From contig CABKMN010000034.1 in NCBI GenBank assembly GCA_902373525.1, positions 1 to 24,137 on the forward strand: a stretch of DNA of 24,137 bases, in the 5' to 3' direction. The notes beneath the pieces were generated by a model. It searched no databases and had not been told where the DNA came from. It saw only the letters and a list, made by a program, of their open reading frames with translations. The DNA is from an uncultured Bilophila sp. (lineage in GTDB: Bacteria > Desulfobacterota > Desulfovibrionia > Desulfovibrionales > Desulfovibrionaceae). Below are positions 7,689-16,460 of the stretch, in pieces. Both the position numbers and the translations under genes were made by a program. The stretch's first letter is position 1, and each line of letters begins with the position of its first letter.

Positions 7689-7772
7689 TGGGGAAGGGAG
7701 GGGGAAACTTTCTGGAGAAAGTTTCCCCCTCCCTTCCCCAGACCCCATCCCTTCCTCTTCAAAGACTTTCGT
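7689..7772. repeat. Perfect 25-bp inverted repeat plus shared tail
   Basis: Arms 7689-7713 and 7716-7740 are perfect complements around a GG loop. The arm pattern (G-runs split by A, then AAACTTTCT) resembles but does not equal those at 5-58 and 24077-24128. It is followed by CCCATCCCTTCCTCTTCAAAG, the tail also present at 4575. It lies 12 bp after the selD stop and probably ends or protects the selD mRNA. Confidence 0.8.
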
Positions 7773-7989
7773 AAACGGGGTGCATCGCGGGCGCGGCGTC
7801 GCGACGGTCCGTGTCTTGTCGTCAGTTCCCCGGTGGGGCTTTTGGGGGAGGGGGCGGTGTACGCGAGAGATGATTGGACATTGGGAGTGCCGGGTGCGCT
7901 CTGAGTCCATCGGTTTGTGTAGAATTGGAGAAGCGACTTTGGGTTTCCCAATCTGAAAAGGGCACGGCTGACGCGTTTGGGACGAAAAG
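7773..7989. other. Noncoding stretch after selD
   Basis: I see no credible gene here. TAGAAT (7920-7925) could be a -10 element but lacks a -35. If real, it would start a short transcript of about 100 nt ending at the terminator 7990-8032, a possible small RNA. Confidence 0.25.
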
Positions 7990-8032
7990 AAAGGGTTCGC
8001 ATCCGGCTTGCACCGGGTGCGAACCCTTTTTT
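7990..8032. terminator. Strong hairpin terminator, probably bidirectional
   Basis: AAAGGGTTCGCA (7990-8001) pairs with TGCGAACCCTTT (8018-8029), continued inside by CCGG/CCGG around a 6-nt loop. A T6 tract follows on the plus strand, and A-rich sequence precedes it for the minus strand. It separates selD from the convergent minus-strand genes. Confidence 0.85.
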
Positions 8033-8044
8033 GGGGTTTCGAGG

Positions 8045-8168
8045 GGAGCCGGGGATACTCGACCCGAAGGGCGGCGGTTAGGCGAGTCTTCGAGCCTTAC
8101 GGGCATCGCACACAGAGCGATTCCCCCGGACAGAGGGCGTCCAAGGGGGGTAGCCCTTTTTGGACGCC
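8045..8168. other. Structured noncoding region, function unknown
   Basis: Several stems are visible in a row: ACTCG (8057-8061) with CGAGT (8083-8087), ATCGC/GCGAT (8105-8109 with 8117-8121), and a long hairpin GGCGTCCAA/TTGGACGCC (8136-8144 with 8160-8168). The last lies 9 bp beyond the stop of the minus-strand gene and may protect its 3' end. The whole could be a small structured RNA, but I match it to no known family. Confidence 0.3.
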
Positions 8169-8176
8169 GGTTCCGC

Positions 8177-8626
8177 CTAGTAAATCCACTTCTTGCCGTC
8201 GTAGCGGGTGATTTCGCGGATGCGACGGGCCTTGGGGCTCTTGAAGGTGCCGGTTTTGGCTTCGGAGATGGTCTTGCCGGTGCTTTCGTAGACCTTTTCA
8301 AGGTACACGATGTGTCCGACATACTGGCAGCCGGGGCCCTTGCCGGGGTAGATTTCGGTCGTCATGGTCGTGGGGTCCACTTCGGTGTAGCGGGCGATGT
8401 AGCCCTTGCCCACCTTGGAAACCTTCATGTGCGCGCGGTTGTTCTGGAGGGTCTGGTTGGCGCGGTCCACATGCAGCTTGGCGAAGCTGTCGAGCTTTGC
8501 CTTCACGTCAAGCGTGGTTTCGGACTGGGCCGGAACCGACTTGGCGGCCTGAGCCTGAGGGCCGGCGCAGAGGAGCACGGAAGCGAGGGCAAAAGCGAAC
8601 AGTGCGGATTTTTTCATAAAAATCAT
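8177..8626 (-). CDS. Small secreted protein of unknown function
   Basis: 149 aa. An N-terminal Sec signal peptide (KKSALFAFALASVLLCAGPQAQA) is followed by a soluble domain of about 120 residues. It has KVGKGYIARYTEVDP, CQYVGHIVYLEKVYES and a basic C-terminus ending DGKKWIY. I do not recognise the family. The ATG at 8626 is chosen because AGGA precedes it by 10 nt; the second ATG at 8617 gives a more typical signal peptide start but a poor ribosome site. It lies 73 bp downstream of the OmpA gene on the same strand with a terminator hairpin between. It is therefore probably expressed by read-through of that transcript and may be an envelope partner. Confidence 0.75.
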   Translation of the reverse strand: MIFMKKSALFAFALASVLLCAGPQAQAAKSVPAQSETTLDVKAKLDSFAKLHVDRANQTLQNNRAHMKVSKVGKGYIARYTEVDPTTMTTEIYPGKGPGCQYVGHIVYLEKVYESTGKTISEAKTGTFKSPKARRIREITRYDGKKWIY

Positions 8627-8647
8627 TGGATTTTATTCCTCTTGAGC

Positions 8648-8677
8648 AAAAAAGGCCCGACGAAAACCCGCCGGGCC
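8648..8677 (-). terminator. Terminator of the VWA-OmpA gene
   Basis: On the minus strand GGCCCG (8677-8672) pairs with CGGGCC (8659-8654), followed by a run of T (8653-8648). It sits between the OmpA stop and the small secreted protein gene, so that gene would be read only by read-through or from its own promoter, which I cannot see. Confidence 0.7.
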
Positions 8678-8699
8678 AGTGTAGACGTTGATTCGCCGG

Positions 8700-9725
8700 C
8701 TAGTCTATGAACACCAGTTCGGTGCGGCGGTTCATGTAGCGGCCTTCTTCCGTGTTGTTGTCATAGCGGAAGGACTTGCCCTTGCCGATGGCGATCATGC
8801 GGCTGGCGGGGACGCCCTGCGCGACGAGGTAGTTCTTCACGGCGTCGGCGCGGCGCTGGGAGAGCTTCAGGTTGTAGGCGTCGCTGCCGATGCTGTCGGT
8901 CCAGCCGAGGAGCTGCACCTTCATGTCGGGATGTTCCATGATGATGCGGGCTGCTTCATTCAGGATGCCCTGAGCTTCGGGGGTCAGGTCGTACTTGTCG
9001 AAGGCGAAGTTCACGCCGCGGAGGACGACGACGTCTTCAACGACAGCCACACGTTCCTGGCAGAACACGTCGCCCACGAACTTGTCGACGGCGGCGTCGC
9101 TCTTGAGCAGGTCGATGGCCTTGACGGACACGGTGCAGGCGTTGAGGGCGGCGATGGCGTCCAGAGTGGCCTGGCCTTCGGGGGAGGAGGCGACGGAAAT
9201 GATGTGGAAGCAGACGTTCGGGTTGGAGGCGTAGATCGCCTTCACTTCGTCGATAGGGCTGATGCCGCGGTTGGTTTCGCCGTCGGTCACCAGAATGACG
9301 GCCGCGCGCGGGGTCATCTGGCTGATGATGCCGTTGTGGGCCTGGATGCCGTCACCCATGGGCGTGAAGCGGGCGAAGGTTTCGAGGTTGTCCTTCAGGC
9401 TGTCGATGCCGGCGGCCATGCTGGCGCGTTCCCAGGGGCCCTGATTCACGACGGCGCCGTAGGGGGCGAAGGTGTACAGGCCGCCCTGATAGCCGAGTTC
9501 CGGCACGGCGACGTCGTTGATGCGCTTCATGACTTCCTTGGCCACGGCCATCTTGGTCTTGCCGAGGTCGGGGTAGTTCATCATCATGGAGCCGGAGTAG
9601 TCCACGAGGTAGTTGAAGCTTTCGATACGTTTGTCGCAAAGCTCAACCGAGTGGGCCGCGAAGCCGGCGGTAGCCCATGCGAACACAAGGGCGACGGCCA
9701 GAACAATAGAACGGGAAAATTTCAT
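8700..9725 (-). CDS. VWA domain-OmpA family envelope protein
   Basis: 341 aa. A signal peptide (residues 1-23, ending GFA) leads into a von Willebrand A domain (about 35-215). Its MIDAS metal site is DYSGSMMMN, with TPMGDGI and LVTDGETNRG supplying the other MIDAS parts. Residues about 240-341 are an OmpA C-terminal peptidoglycan-binding domain (NFAFDKYDLTPEAQGIL, GWTDSIGSDAYNLKLSQRRADAV, ending RRTELVFID). It lacks a beta-barrel and a lipobox, so it is probably periplasmic, bound to peptidoglycan, with the VWA domain holding a protein partner. The start follows GGAGG at 5-nt spacing. A long noncoding leader precedes it. Confidence 0.88.
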   Translation of the reverse strand: MKFSRSIVLAVALVFAWATAGFAAHSVELCDKRIESFNYLVDYSGSMMMNYPDLGKTKMAVAKEVMKRINDVAVPELGYQGGLYTFAPYGAVVNQGPWERASMAAGIDSLKDNLETFARFTPMGDGIQAHNGIISQMTPRAAVILVTDGETNRGISPIDEVKAIYASNPNVCFHIISVASSPEGQATLDAIAALNACTVSVKAIDLLKSDAAVDKFVGDVFCQERVAVVEDVVVLRGVNFAFDKYDLTPEAQGILNEAARIIMEHPDMKVQLLGWTDSIGSDAYNLKLSQRRADAVKNYLVAQGVPASRMIAIGKGKSFRYDNNTEEGRYMNRRTELVFID

Positions 9726-10025
9726 GTGAGCCTCCGTTTCTTGGGGTTAGGCATTCTTGCCCTTGCCGCGAAATCCGGCGAGGGACCAAGCGTCCTGCAA
9801 ATGCATCAGCGAATGTACGCGACAAAAGCCCCGAGGGTCAGAACCAGCTCAGGAGTGCGCGCGATGCCCGATCCATACCGAACATCCCCTAGCGTTATCC
9901 GGCATGCAAAGCCGTCTTTCGGACATCGGCCATTCGCTTAAGAGCGACTCTACCTGCGGCCAGAGCAAAGGTAAAGAGCCTTACTTGTATTTTTTTCTCG
10001 AAACAGCGTTCTTTTCACAGGCGCA
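9726..10025 (-). other. Noncoding leader region upstream of the VWA-OmpA gene
   Basis: About 300 bp without a credible gene. Read on the minus strand it holds several short hairpins: CGCT-TAAG-AGCG, CGGC-TTTGCAT-GCCG, and CTCT(TT)ACC pairing with GGTAGAG. It is probably the structured 5' leader of the OmpA mRNA. I recognise no riboswitch class, and no convincing -35/-10 pair was found. Confidence 0.35.
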
Positions 10026-10026
10026 A

Positions 10027-10063
10027 CAAAAAACAGGACGAGAGAAAAAATCTCTCGTCCTGT
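10027..10063 (-). terminator. Terminator of dsrC
   Basis: ACAGGACGAGAGA (10033-10045) and TCTCTCGTCCTGT (10051-10063) form a perfect 13-bp stem with a 5-nt loop. On the minus strand it is followed by T6GTTG. It lies 67 bp after the dsrC stop. Confidence 0.9.
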
Positions 10064-10130
10064 ATGGGAACATTGGGTACGTCGCCGGTCAACACAAGGC
10101 CTTACGGCGCGTCCCCTTTCCCGGCTGGGA

Positions 10131-10448
10131 TCACACGCAGCCGGTGGGCTTGGGCAGGCCAGCCATTTTGCAGGCTCCCTTACCGGGGCCGGAGGGGAAG
10201 AGTTCGTACACTTCTTTCAGCTTGTAGCCGGTGTTCTTGGACAGGATGCGCACCATAGGAGCGATCCCGTTCTTGCGGTAGTAGTCCTGAAGGAAGTCGA
10301 GGATCTTCTGATGGTCTTCGTTCAGCTCGGTGATGCCTTCGGATTCCTTAACGTATTCCAGCCATTCCGGGCACCATTCGTCGAACTTGAGCAGGAAGCC
10401 GTCTTCATCGACTTCGAAGGATTTACCCTTGTAGGTGACTTCAGCCAT
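10131..10448 (-). CDS. dsrC: DsrC, sulfur-carrier protein of dissimilatory sulfite reduction
   Basis: 105 aa, the standard length. DsrC is the cytoplasmic partner of DsrAB sulfite reductase; its two C-terminal cysteines form the trisulfide that the DsrMKJOP membrane complex reduces. Both are present on the flexible arm GKGACKMAGLPKPTGCV: Cys93 and the penultimate Cys104, ten residues apart. The N-terminal part (MAEVTYKGKSFEVDEDGFL, DFLQDYYRKNGIAPMVR) also fits the family. A strong AAGGAGG at 7-nt spacing fixes the start. It stands apart from dsrAB, as is known in Desulfovibrio, with its own strong terminator, which suggests high independent expression. The two-Cys arm distinguishes it from TusE-type relatives. 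Confidence 0.97.
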   Translation of the reverse strand: MAEVTYKGKSFEVDEDGFLLKFDEWCPEWLEYVKESEGITELNEDHQKILDFLQDYYRKNGIAPMVRILSKNTGYKLKEVYELFPSGPGKGACKMAGLPKPTGCV

Positions 10449-10676
10449 GTGTGCGTCCTCCTTGGACAGTTTATGTGCCGGGGAAGCCCCGTCACGCCTT
10501 TCCATTCAAAATCCGGAAATGCGGATTCGATGGAATCTCTCGTTACTCGACGGACCTTTTCATAAAGCCCGCTGAAAGCCGCCGGATGTGTGGGGGCACA
10601 ATAAGGCGCTTCCTTATTGAAGGGGCATCTACCATAGGCCTGTGGAAATGGCAAGTAGTTGTCCCCTTTTTGCTCT
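10449..10676 (-). promoter_or_regulatory. Leader and possible promoter of dsrC
   Basis: No gene is seen here. On the minus strand TTGCCA (10654-10649) and TAGATG (10631-10626) are 17 nt apart, a modest sigma-70 candidate. It would give a leader of about 170 nt containing a hairpin, AATAAGG/CCTTATT (10600-10618). No terminator is visible after ybeY, so read-through from ybeY is also possible. Confidence 0.35.
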
Positions 10677-11180
10677 TCATTGGGCATTCAGCCAGCTCTC
10701 CGCGCCGGACAGCATGACGTCGCACAGGTCGTCCATTTCCGGGCCGTGATCGTACCCGGCCAGATGCCCGAGCCCGTGGGCCAGCAAGCGGAGGCAATGC
10801 TCCCGGACGTCCTGCCCGTAGAGCAGGGCTTCGCGGTGCAGCGCGTCGACGGAAAGAACGAGGCCGCCGAGCTGGACCGGAGCGTGGCCGTCCCCGGAAG
10901 CGCCCGTCTGAGCGTCCCCCGTTTCGACGAGGGGTTCGTCCAAGGGAAAAGATAAGACGTTGGTGGGCCCGTGGCAACCCATATAGCGAAGATTGTATGC
11001 CGACATGGCCCCGTCGCGGACGAGGACGAGATCGAGTTCCGCCGGGCCGGACCCGGCGGCGCCGAGCATGACGGCGAGAACCCGCCGCAGTTCCGTGCGG
11101 CAGAAGGGGAGCCGCCAGCAGCGTTCGCCTCCGGAGAGGTTCAGGCGCAGGGGCGGCGCGGGGAGATCGCGCAGGCTCAT
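10677..11180 (-). CDS. ybeY: Endoribonuclease YbeY
   Basis: 167 aa. YbeY is a zinc-dependent RNase acting in 16S rRNA maturation and ribosome quality control. The zinc motif is present as HGLGHLAGYDH, with three His. RYMGCHGPTNVLSFP matches the family motif upstream (usually N..YR..D.PTDVLSFP). The ATG overlaps the pgpH stop as ATGA and follows GGAAGGA. It is the third gene of the conserved phoH-pgpH-ybeY block and is likely translationally coupled to pgpH. A loop of about 15 residues (TGDAQTGASGDGHAPVQ) lies before LGGLVLSVD. Confidence 0.93.
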   Translation of the reverse strand: MSLRDLPAPPLRLNLSGGERCWRLPFCRTELRRVLAVMLGAAGSGPAELDLVLVRDGAMSAYNLRYMGCHGPTNVLSFPLDEPLVETGDAQTGASGDGHAPVQLGGLVLSVDALHREALLYGQDVREHCLRLLAHGLGHLAGYDHGPEMDDLCDVMLSGAESWLNAQ

Positions 11181-13610
11181 GGTTCCTTCCTCGTGGGGTG
11201 CATCGACAGGGGGCCCCTGTCGGCGGGCTGGTGCGGACCGGGGACGACCGGATAGACGAGGTCGATGGGCGAGCCCTGCGACGGCGGGGAGGCCGGGCGT
11301 GGCGGCGTTTCCGCGGCGTCCGGCGTTCCGGGCATGACGCTGGACGCCGCATAGCAGGCCGCACGTTTCACGTCGGGACGCTGTTCCGGTTTGGGAGGTT
11401 CGGGTTTTTTGGCCTCCGGCTTGTCGTGGGGCGGCTTCTTGTCCTTGTTCAGGTCCGGGTAGGCGATGCGCTGGTGGAACAGGCCGGTCAGGATGCGGGC
11501 GAAGCTCTCCGAGAGCTTGTGCAGGTCCTTGAAGGTGAGCTCCGATTCGTCGAGCTGTCCGTCGGAGAAGATGCCCTTCATGATCGTGTCGATGTGGGTC
11601 TTGATGCGCGCGGGCGTGGGATCGGTGAGCGTCCGGCTGGAGGCCTCCACGGCGTCCGCGAGCATGACGATGGCGGCTTCGCGGGTCTGCGGGCGCGGTC
11701 CGGGATAGCAGTAGTCCTCGATGCGCGGGTTTTCGCCGAGCTCCTTGGCCTTGGCGTAGAAGAACTTGATCAGGCCCGAGCCGTGGTGCTGGCGGATGAT
11801 GTCCACGATTTCGTCGCCCAGATGGTTCTGCGCGGCGAGTTCCGTGCCCTTCTTGACGTGGGAGAGCAGGATGAGGGCGCTCATGGCCGGGGCCAGCTTG
11901 TCGTGGCGGTTGGGGCCGTTGAACTGGTTTTCGATGTAATAGTCGGGATAGGCCAGCTTGCCGATGTCGTGGTACAGGGCCGCGACCTTGCACAGGAGGC
12001 TGTTCGCGCCCACGGCCTTGGCTCCGGCCTCCACCATGTTGGAGACGACCAGCGAGTGGTGGTAGGTGCCGGGGATGGCGACCATGAGGTCCTGAAGAAG
12101 GGGCTGTTCGAGGTTCATGAGCTCCATGAGCCGGAACCGGGTGGTGTACCGGAAGGCCATCTCGATGATCGGGCTGATGGCGAACAGGATGGTGATGGAA
12201 ATGAAGGCGTTGATCGAGACGACGCCGGAGAGCCACAGGAAGGTGTGCCCGCCCCGGAAGCCTTCCAGCCAGCCGCTGCCGAGGGCGATGATGATCTGGC
12301 CGAGGGCCAGCGGGATGATGCTGATCACCACGTCCTGACGGCTCTGCGCCCGGATGACCAGCCACGTATTGAGCATCGCGGAGAGGAAGAAGAACAGGAA
12401 CAGCGGCAGTTCGGCCTTGAGCATGACGCAGGCGAACAGCGAGATGAGCAGCCCCACCACGCAGTAGCGCCGGGCCGCGAAGATGAGCGCGCACAGCCCC
12501 GCCGCGCCCGCCACGGGGAAGAAGTGGATGGCGAGGGCGATGTCCTGCGGCTGCACGATTTTGCCGACGAACACGTAGGCGCCCTTCGCGGATACGCCGA
12601 AGACGAACAGGAGCAGGGAAATGAACAGGAAGTCCTTGCGGCGCAGGGGCGTGCCCGGCTTGCCGCTCGGGGCCATGAACAGGCCGAGCGTCAGAATGAG
12701 CGAGAAGACGAAGGTCCCCGCCACGGTGCGCGAATGGATCAGCCCGTCCTGCTTCTGGTAGAGGCTCTGGAGCTTGAGCTGTTTCTCGCGGGTGACGCGC
12801 TCGCCCTGATAGACGACGACTTCGCCCTTCTGGATGTGGTAGTAGACCGGTTCGACGGTCTGGGCCACGGCGTTGCCGAGCGCCTGCGTGGCCTCGCGGT
12901 TGAGGGTCAGGGTGGGCATGATCAGCGGCGAGAACATGACCAGCACGGCGCGGCGGCTCTGCGGCGTGAGCTTCGGGGCGGTACGCAGGGTCTGCGTGAA
13001 GGCCGCGAGCACGGCGGGCACGTCGCGGATGTCCGCGACGTCCGGGCGCAGGGTTTCCGAGCCCGTATCCATATCGCGGATGATGATGCCGTTCTTGGAG
13101 GGCAGGGCGAGGCGCACGTCCGCGACCACGCCTTCACGCAGCCGTCCCTCGAACCACGGCAGGGCCGTGGACAGGACGTATTCCTGCACGACGGGGAGGC
13201 TCCATTGGGCGAGCAGGTCGGCGCTGACCGGCGTCCCGAGCTTTTCCGCCAGCGAGGCGCGCAGGGCGTCCTGCGACTCGGGGTTGGCTTCCTGACCGTT
13301 GATCCGTTTGAGGATGCCGAAGATTTTCTGGCGCAGGGCGGCGATCTCGGTCACGCTGAGGTCGAACACCGTGGGCTGGAGCATCGCGACCTGATTGCGC
13401 TTGATGCGGGCGGCCTCGGTGTCCTCCACGGTCAGGCTGCGGTGTGCGACCACGTCGCTGTCCGCCACTTCCCCGGCCATGAAGACCCGGAACTGCACGG
13501 GAGGCTGGAGCCCCGCGAGCAGCGAGAGGGCGAACAGCGTGGCGATCAGCACCAGCAGGCCGACGCCGTGGTGGTGCTGCCTGAAGAGCGTGCGCGTCAG
13601 CCGGGAAAGC

Positions 13611-14621
<1,011 letters not shown>

Positions 14622-15053
14622 AGATTCGGAAGGCGGCGGGGCCGCCGAGGGACGGTTTGTCGGGTCCGCCGCGAACGGAGGTTCGGCGGTGGAGAGAAGG
14701 CCCTGCCCGGAAACGCCGCTTTCCCATCCGTGGCGTCCGGCGCGCAAGGTCGGCCTCAACCTATCGCATTTGCCGCGTAGCGTCTATGGTTCCCTGTTTC
14801 GGCTCCTTCTTCAACGGCGTGTGGCCGCATCGAATCCCCGTTCGGGGGGGGCGGAGGGGGCGGGACGGGCGGAACGGTTCGCGGCAGCATAGAGTAACGC
14901 CGCGTTTGGATTTGTTAAGTGAGGATGGCCTGTTGGAACATGCCGGCGTTGAGGGGCCGGAAGAGCGGGCGGCGGGAGGTCTCCCGCGAAGCCGAGCGGA
15001 CGCCGCCGAAGGCTACCGTCTCCGGCGGCGTGGGTTGGGGGATGACGGTTTTT
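14622..15053 (-). promoter_or_regulatory. Intergenic region between tatD and phoH with possible phoH promoter
   Basis: About 430 bp without a gene. On the minus strand TTAACA (14918-14913) and TACTCT (14896-14891) are 16 nt apart, a weak promoter candidate. A long GC-rich hairpin, ACGCCGCCG paired with CGGCGGCGT, lies near 15000-15032 just beyond the tatD stop and may protect the tatD mRNA. No T-tract follows it. Confidence 0.35.
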
Positions 15054-15908
15054 TCAGGGGGTCGTTTTCAATCCCGGCGGCGTCACGCCGAAGAACCGGC
15101 GGGTGGTGTCGCCGCAGCGGGTCCAGAGTTCGGCGGGGTCTTCGCCGCGTTCCCGGGCCACGGCCTCGGCGGTGAAGGCCGCGAAGGCGGTTTCGTTGGG
15201 CTTGCCGCGCCACGGCACGGGGGAGAGGTAGGGGCAGTCGGTTTCGATCATGAGGCGGTCGGCGGGGATGCGCTTCACGGCCTCGCGCAGATCGTGATTG
15301 GCGGGATAGGTCACGGGGCCGGGGATGGAGATGTGCCAGCCGTTGGCGAGGAAGCGATCGAGATGCTCCACGGCGTCGCCGCTGAAACAGTGCCAGAGCA
15401 CGGGCCGCCCGGCGAAGCCTTCGGCTTCGAGGACGCGGAGGCTGTCCCTGGCGGCGTCGCGGGAGTGGATGACCACGGGCAGATCGCGTTCTTTGGCCAG
15501 CGCGAGCTGGACGCGGAAGGCTTCCTCCTGAATGAAATGAGGGCAGTCCTCCCAGAAAAAGTCGAGGCCGATTTCGCCCACGGCCCGCAGCCGGTCGTCT
15601 CCGGCAAAGGCGTCGCGCATGGCCTTGAGGACGGCTCCGGTGCATTCCTGCCCGTCGCAGGGATGGATGCCCAGCATGAAGAAGACGCCGGGATGGGCGG
15701 CGAAGGCGTCGCGGTGCTCGTAGTAGGCGGAAGGGCTGAGAAAGACCTGCCCGATGGTGGCGAGGCCCGCGTTCCGGGCGCGCTCCATGACTTCGGGGAG
15801 GCGTTCGAAAAGCCCCTCGGAATCAAGGTGCGCGTGGGAGTCGGCCCCGGTCGGCGGGAGGCCGAGCGTATCGGGAAGCGGACGGGGAGTATCTTTTTTC
15901 TTGCTCAT
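15054..15908 (-). CDS. tatD: TatD-family metal-dependent hydrolase
   Basis: 284 aa, slightly longer than E. coli TatD (about 260) because of a charged N-terminal stretch. TatD proteins are TIM-barrel nucleases that use two metal ions. Visible metal-site motifs in order: ADSHAHLD (22-29), VGEIGLDFF, VVIHSRDA, LWHCFSGD and IETDCPYLSPVPWRGK. The start is the only ATG close to the conserved N-terminus; its ribosome site is weak. It lies 96 bp downstream of the MoaE-like gene on the same strand and may be co-transcribed. An exact substrate cannot be read from sequence. Confidence 0.92.
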   Translation of the reverse strand: MSKKKDTPRPLPDTLGLPPTGADSHAHLDSEGLFERLPEVMERARNAGLATIGQVFLSPSAYYEHRDAFAAHPGVFFMLGIHPCDGQECTGAVLKAMRDAFAGDDRLRAVGEIGLDFFWEDCPHFIQEEAFRVQLALAKERDLPVVIHSRDAARDSLRVLEAEGFAGRPVLWHCFSGDAVEHLDRFLANGWHISIPGPVTYPANHDLREAVKRIPADRLMIETDCPYLSPVPWRGKPNETAFAAFTAEAVARERGEDPAELWTRCGDTTRRFFGVTPPGLKTTP

Positions 15909-16004
15909 GGCGATGGGGCCGGACGGCCGGGAGAAGGGTTTCCGCCCGCAAGGCGCGATCCGGCGGCGAACCGCGGGAACGCGCCTTGCGGGCGGGGATG
16001 TCGG

Positions 16005-16367
16005 CTATTCGGTGAATTCCTGCTTGATCACGGCCTCGGCCTTGATGCGGTCGAGCAGTTCCGCAAAAGTCGCCTTGACGTGCTCGCGGATGTCGCCCGC
16101 CACCACGAGGAACAACACGTCGTCCCCGGGCTTCAGCTCGCCTTCCTCGGCTTCGGCGTGGATGCAGAAAATGCCGGGCTGCTTCTCCAGTTCGCGGCAG
16201 ATGGCGTCCATCTTGGCGCGATCATGGGACACCTTCATGGACTTCACCGGCGCGTGATCCGCACGGGCCCACCCGCGCACGACGCCGTTGTGCACCAGTA
16301 CCATGCCCACGTTTTCCGCGAAGCCGGGCCGCTTTTTGAGATCGGCCAAAACCTTTGTGGTATCCAT
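16005..16367 (-). CDS. MoaE-like molybdopterin synthase family protein, divergent
   Basis: 120 aa. MoaE is the large subunit of molybdopterin synthase, which inserts sulfur into the pterin precursor. The fold pattern fits: VGMVLVHNGVVRGWARADHAPVKSM, a central helix, EGELKPGDDVLFLVVAGDIREHVKATFAELLDRIKAEAVIKQE. The C-terminus ends in two Lys (KAEAVIK) placed like the catalytic pair of E. coli MoaE, but one residue closer together. The SxHR motif is replaced by GDIRE. It may therefore be a specialised or non-canonical member. No moaD is adjacent. The start follows AGGAG at good spacing. It is upstream of tatD. Confidence 0.65.
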   Translation of the reverse strand: MDTTKVLADLKKRPGFAENVGMVLVHNGVVRGWARADHAPVKSMKVSHDRAKMDAICRELEKQPGIFCIHAEAEEGELKPGDDVLFLVVAGDIREHVKATFAELLDRIKAEAVIKQEFTE

Positions 16368-16460
16368 CGTTTCTCTCCTGTGTCTGAAGGCATTCCCTTC
16401 CCGGTTAACGGGCCTTGGAAGTCCGGGAAACCTTCAGGCGGGTTTCATCGACACGTCGTA

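Noticed and set aside
14622..14759. TTG 14759 as the phoH start
   Set aside because: It adds a Pro/Ala-rich stretch unlike PhoH proteins and needs a rare start codon; ATG 14621 gives the normal length.
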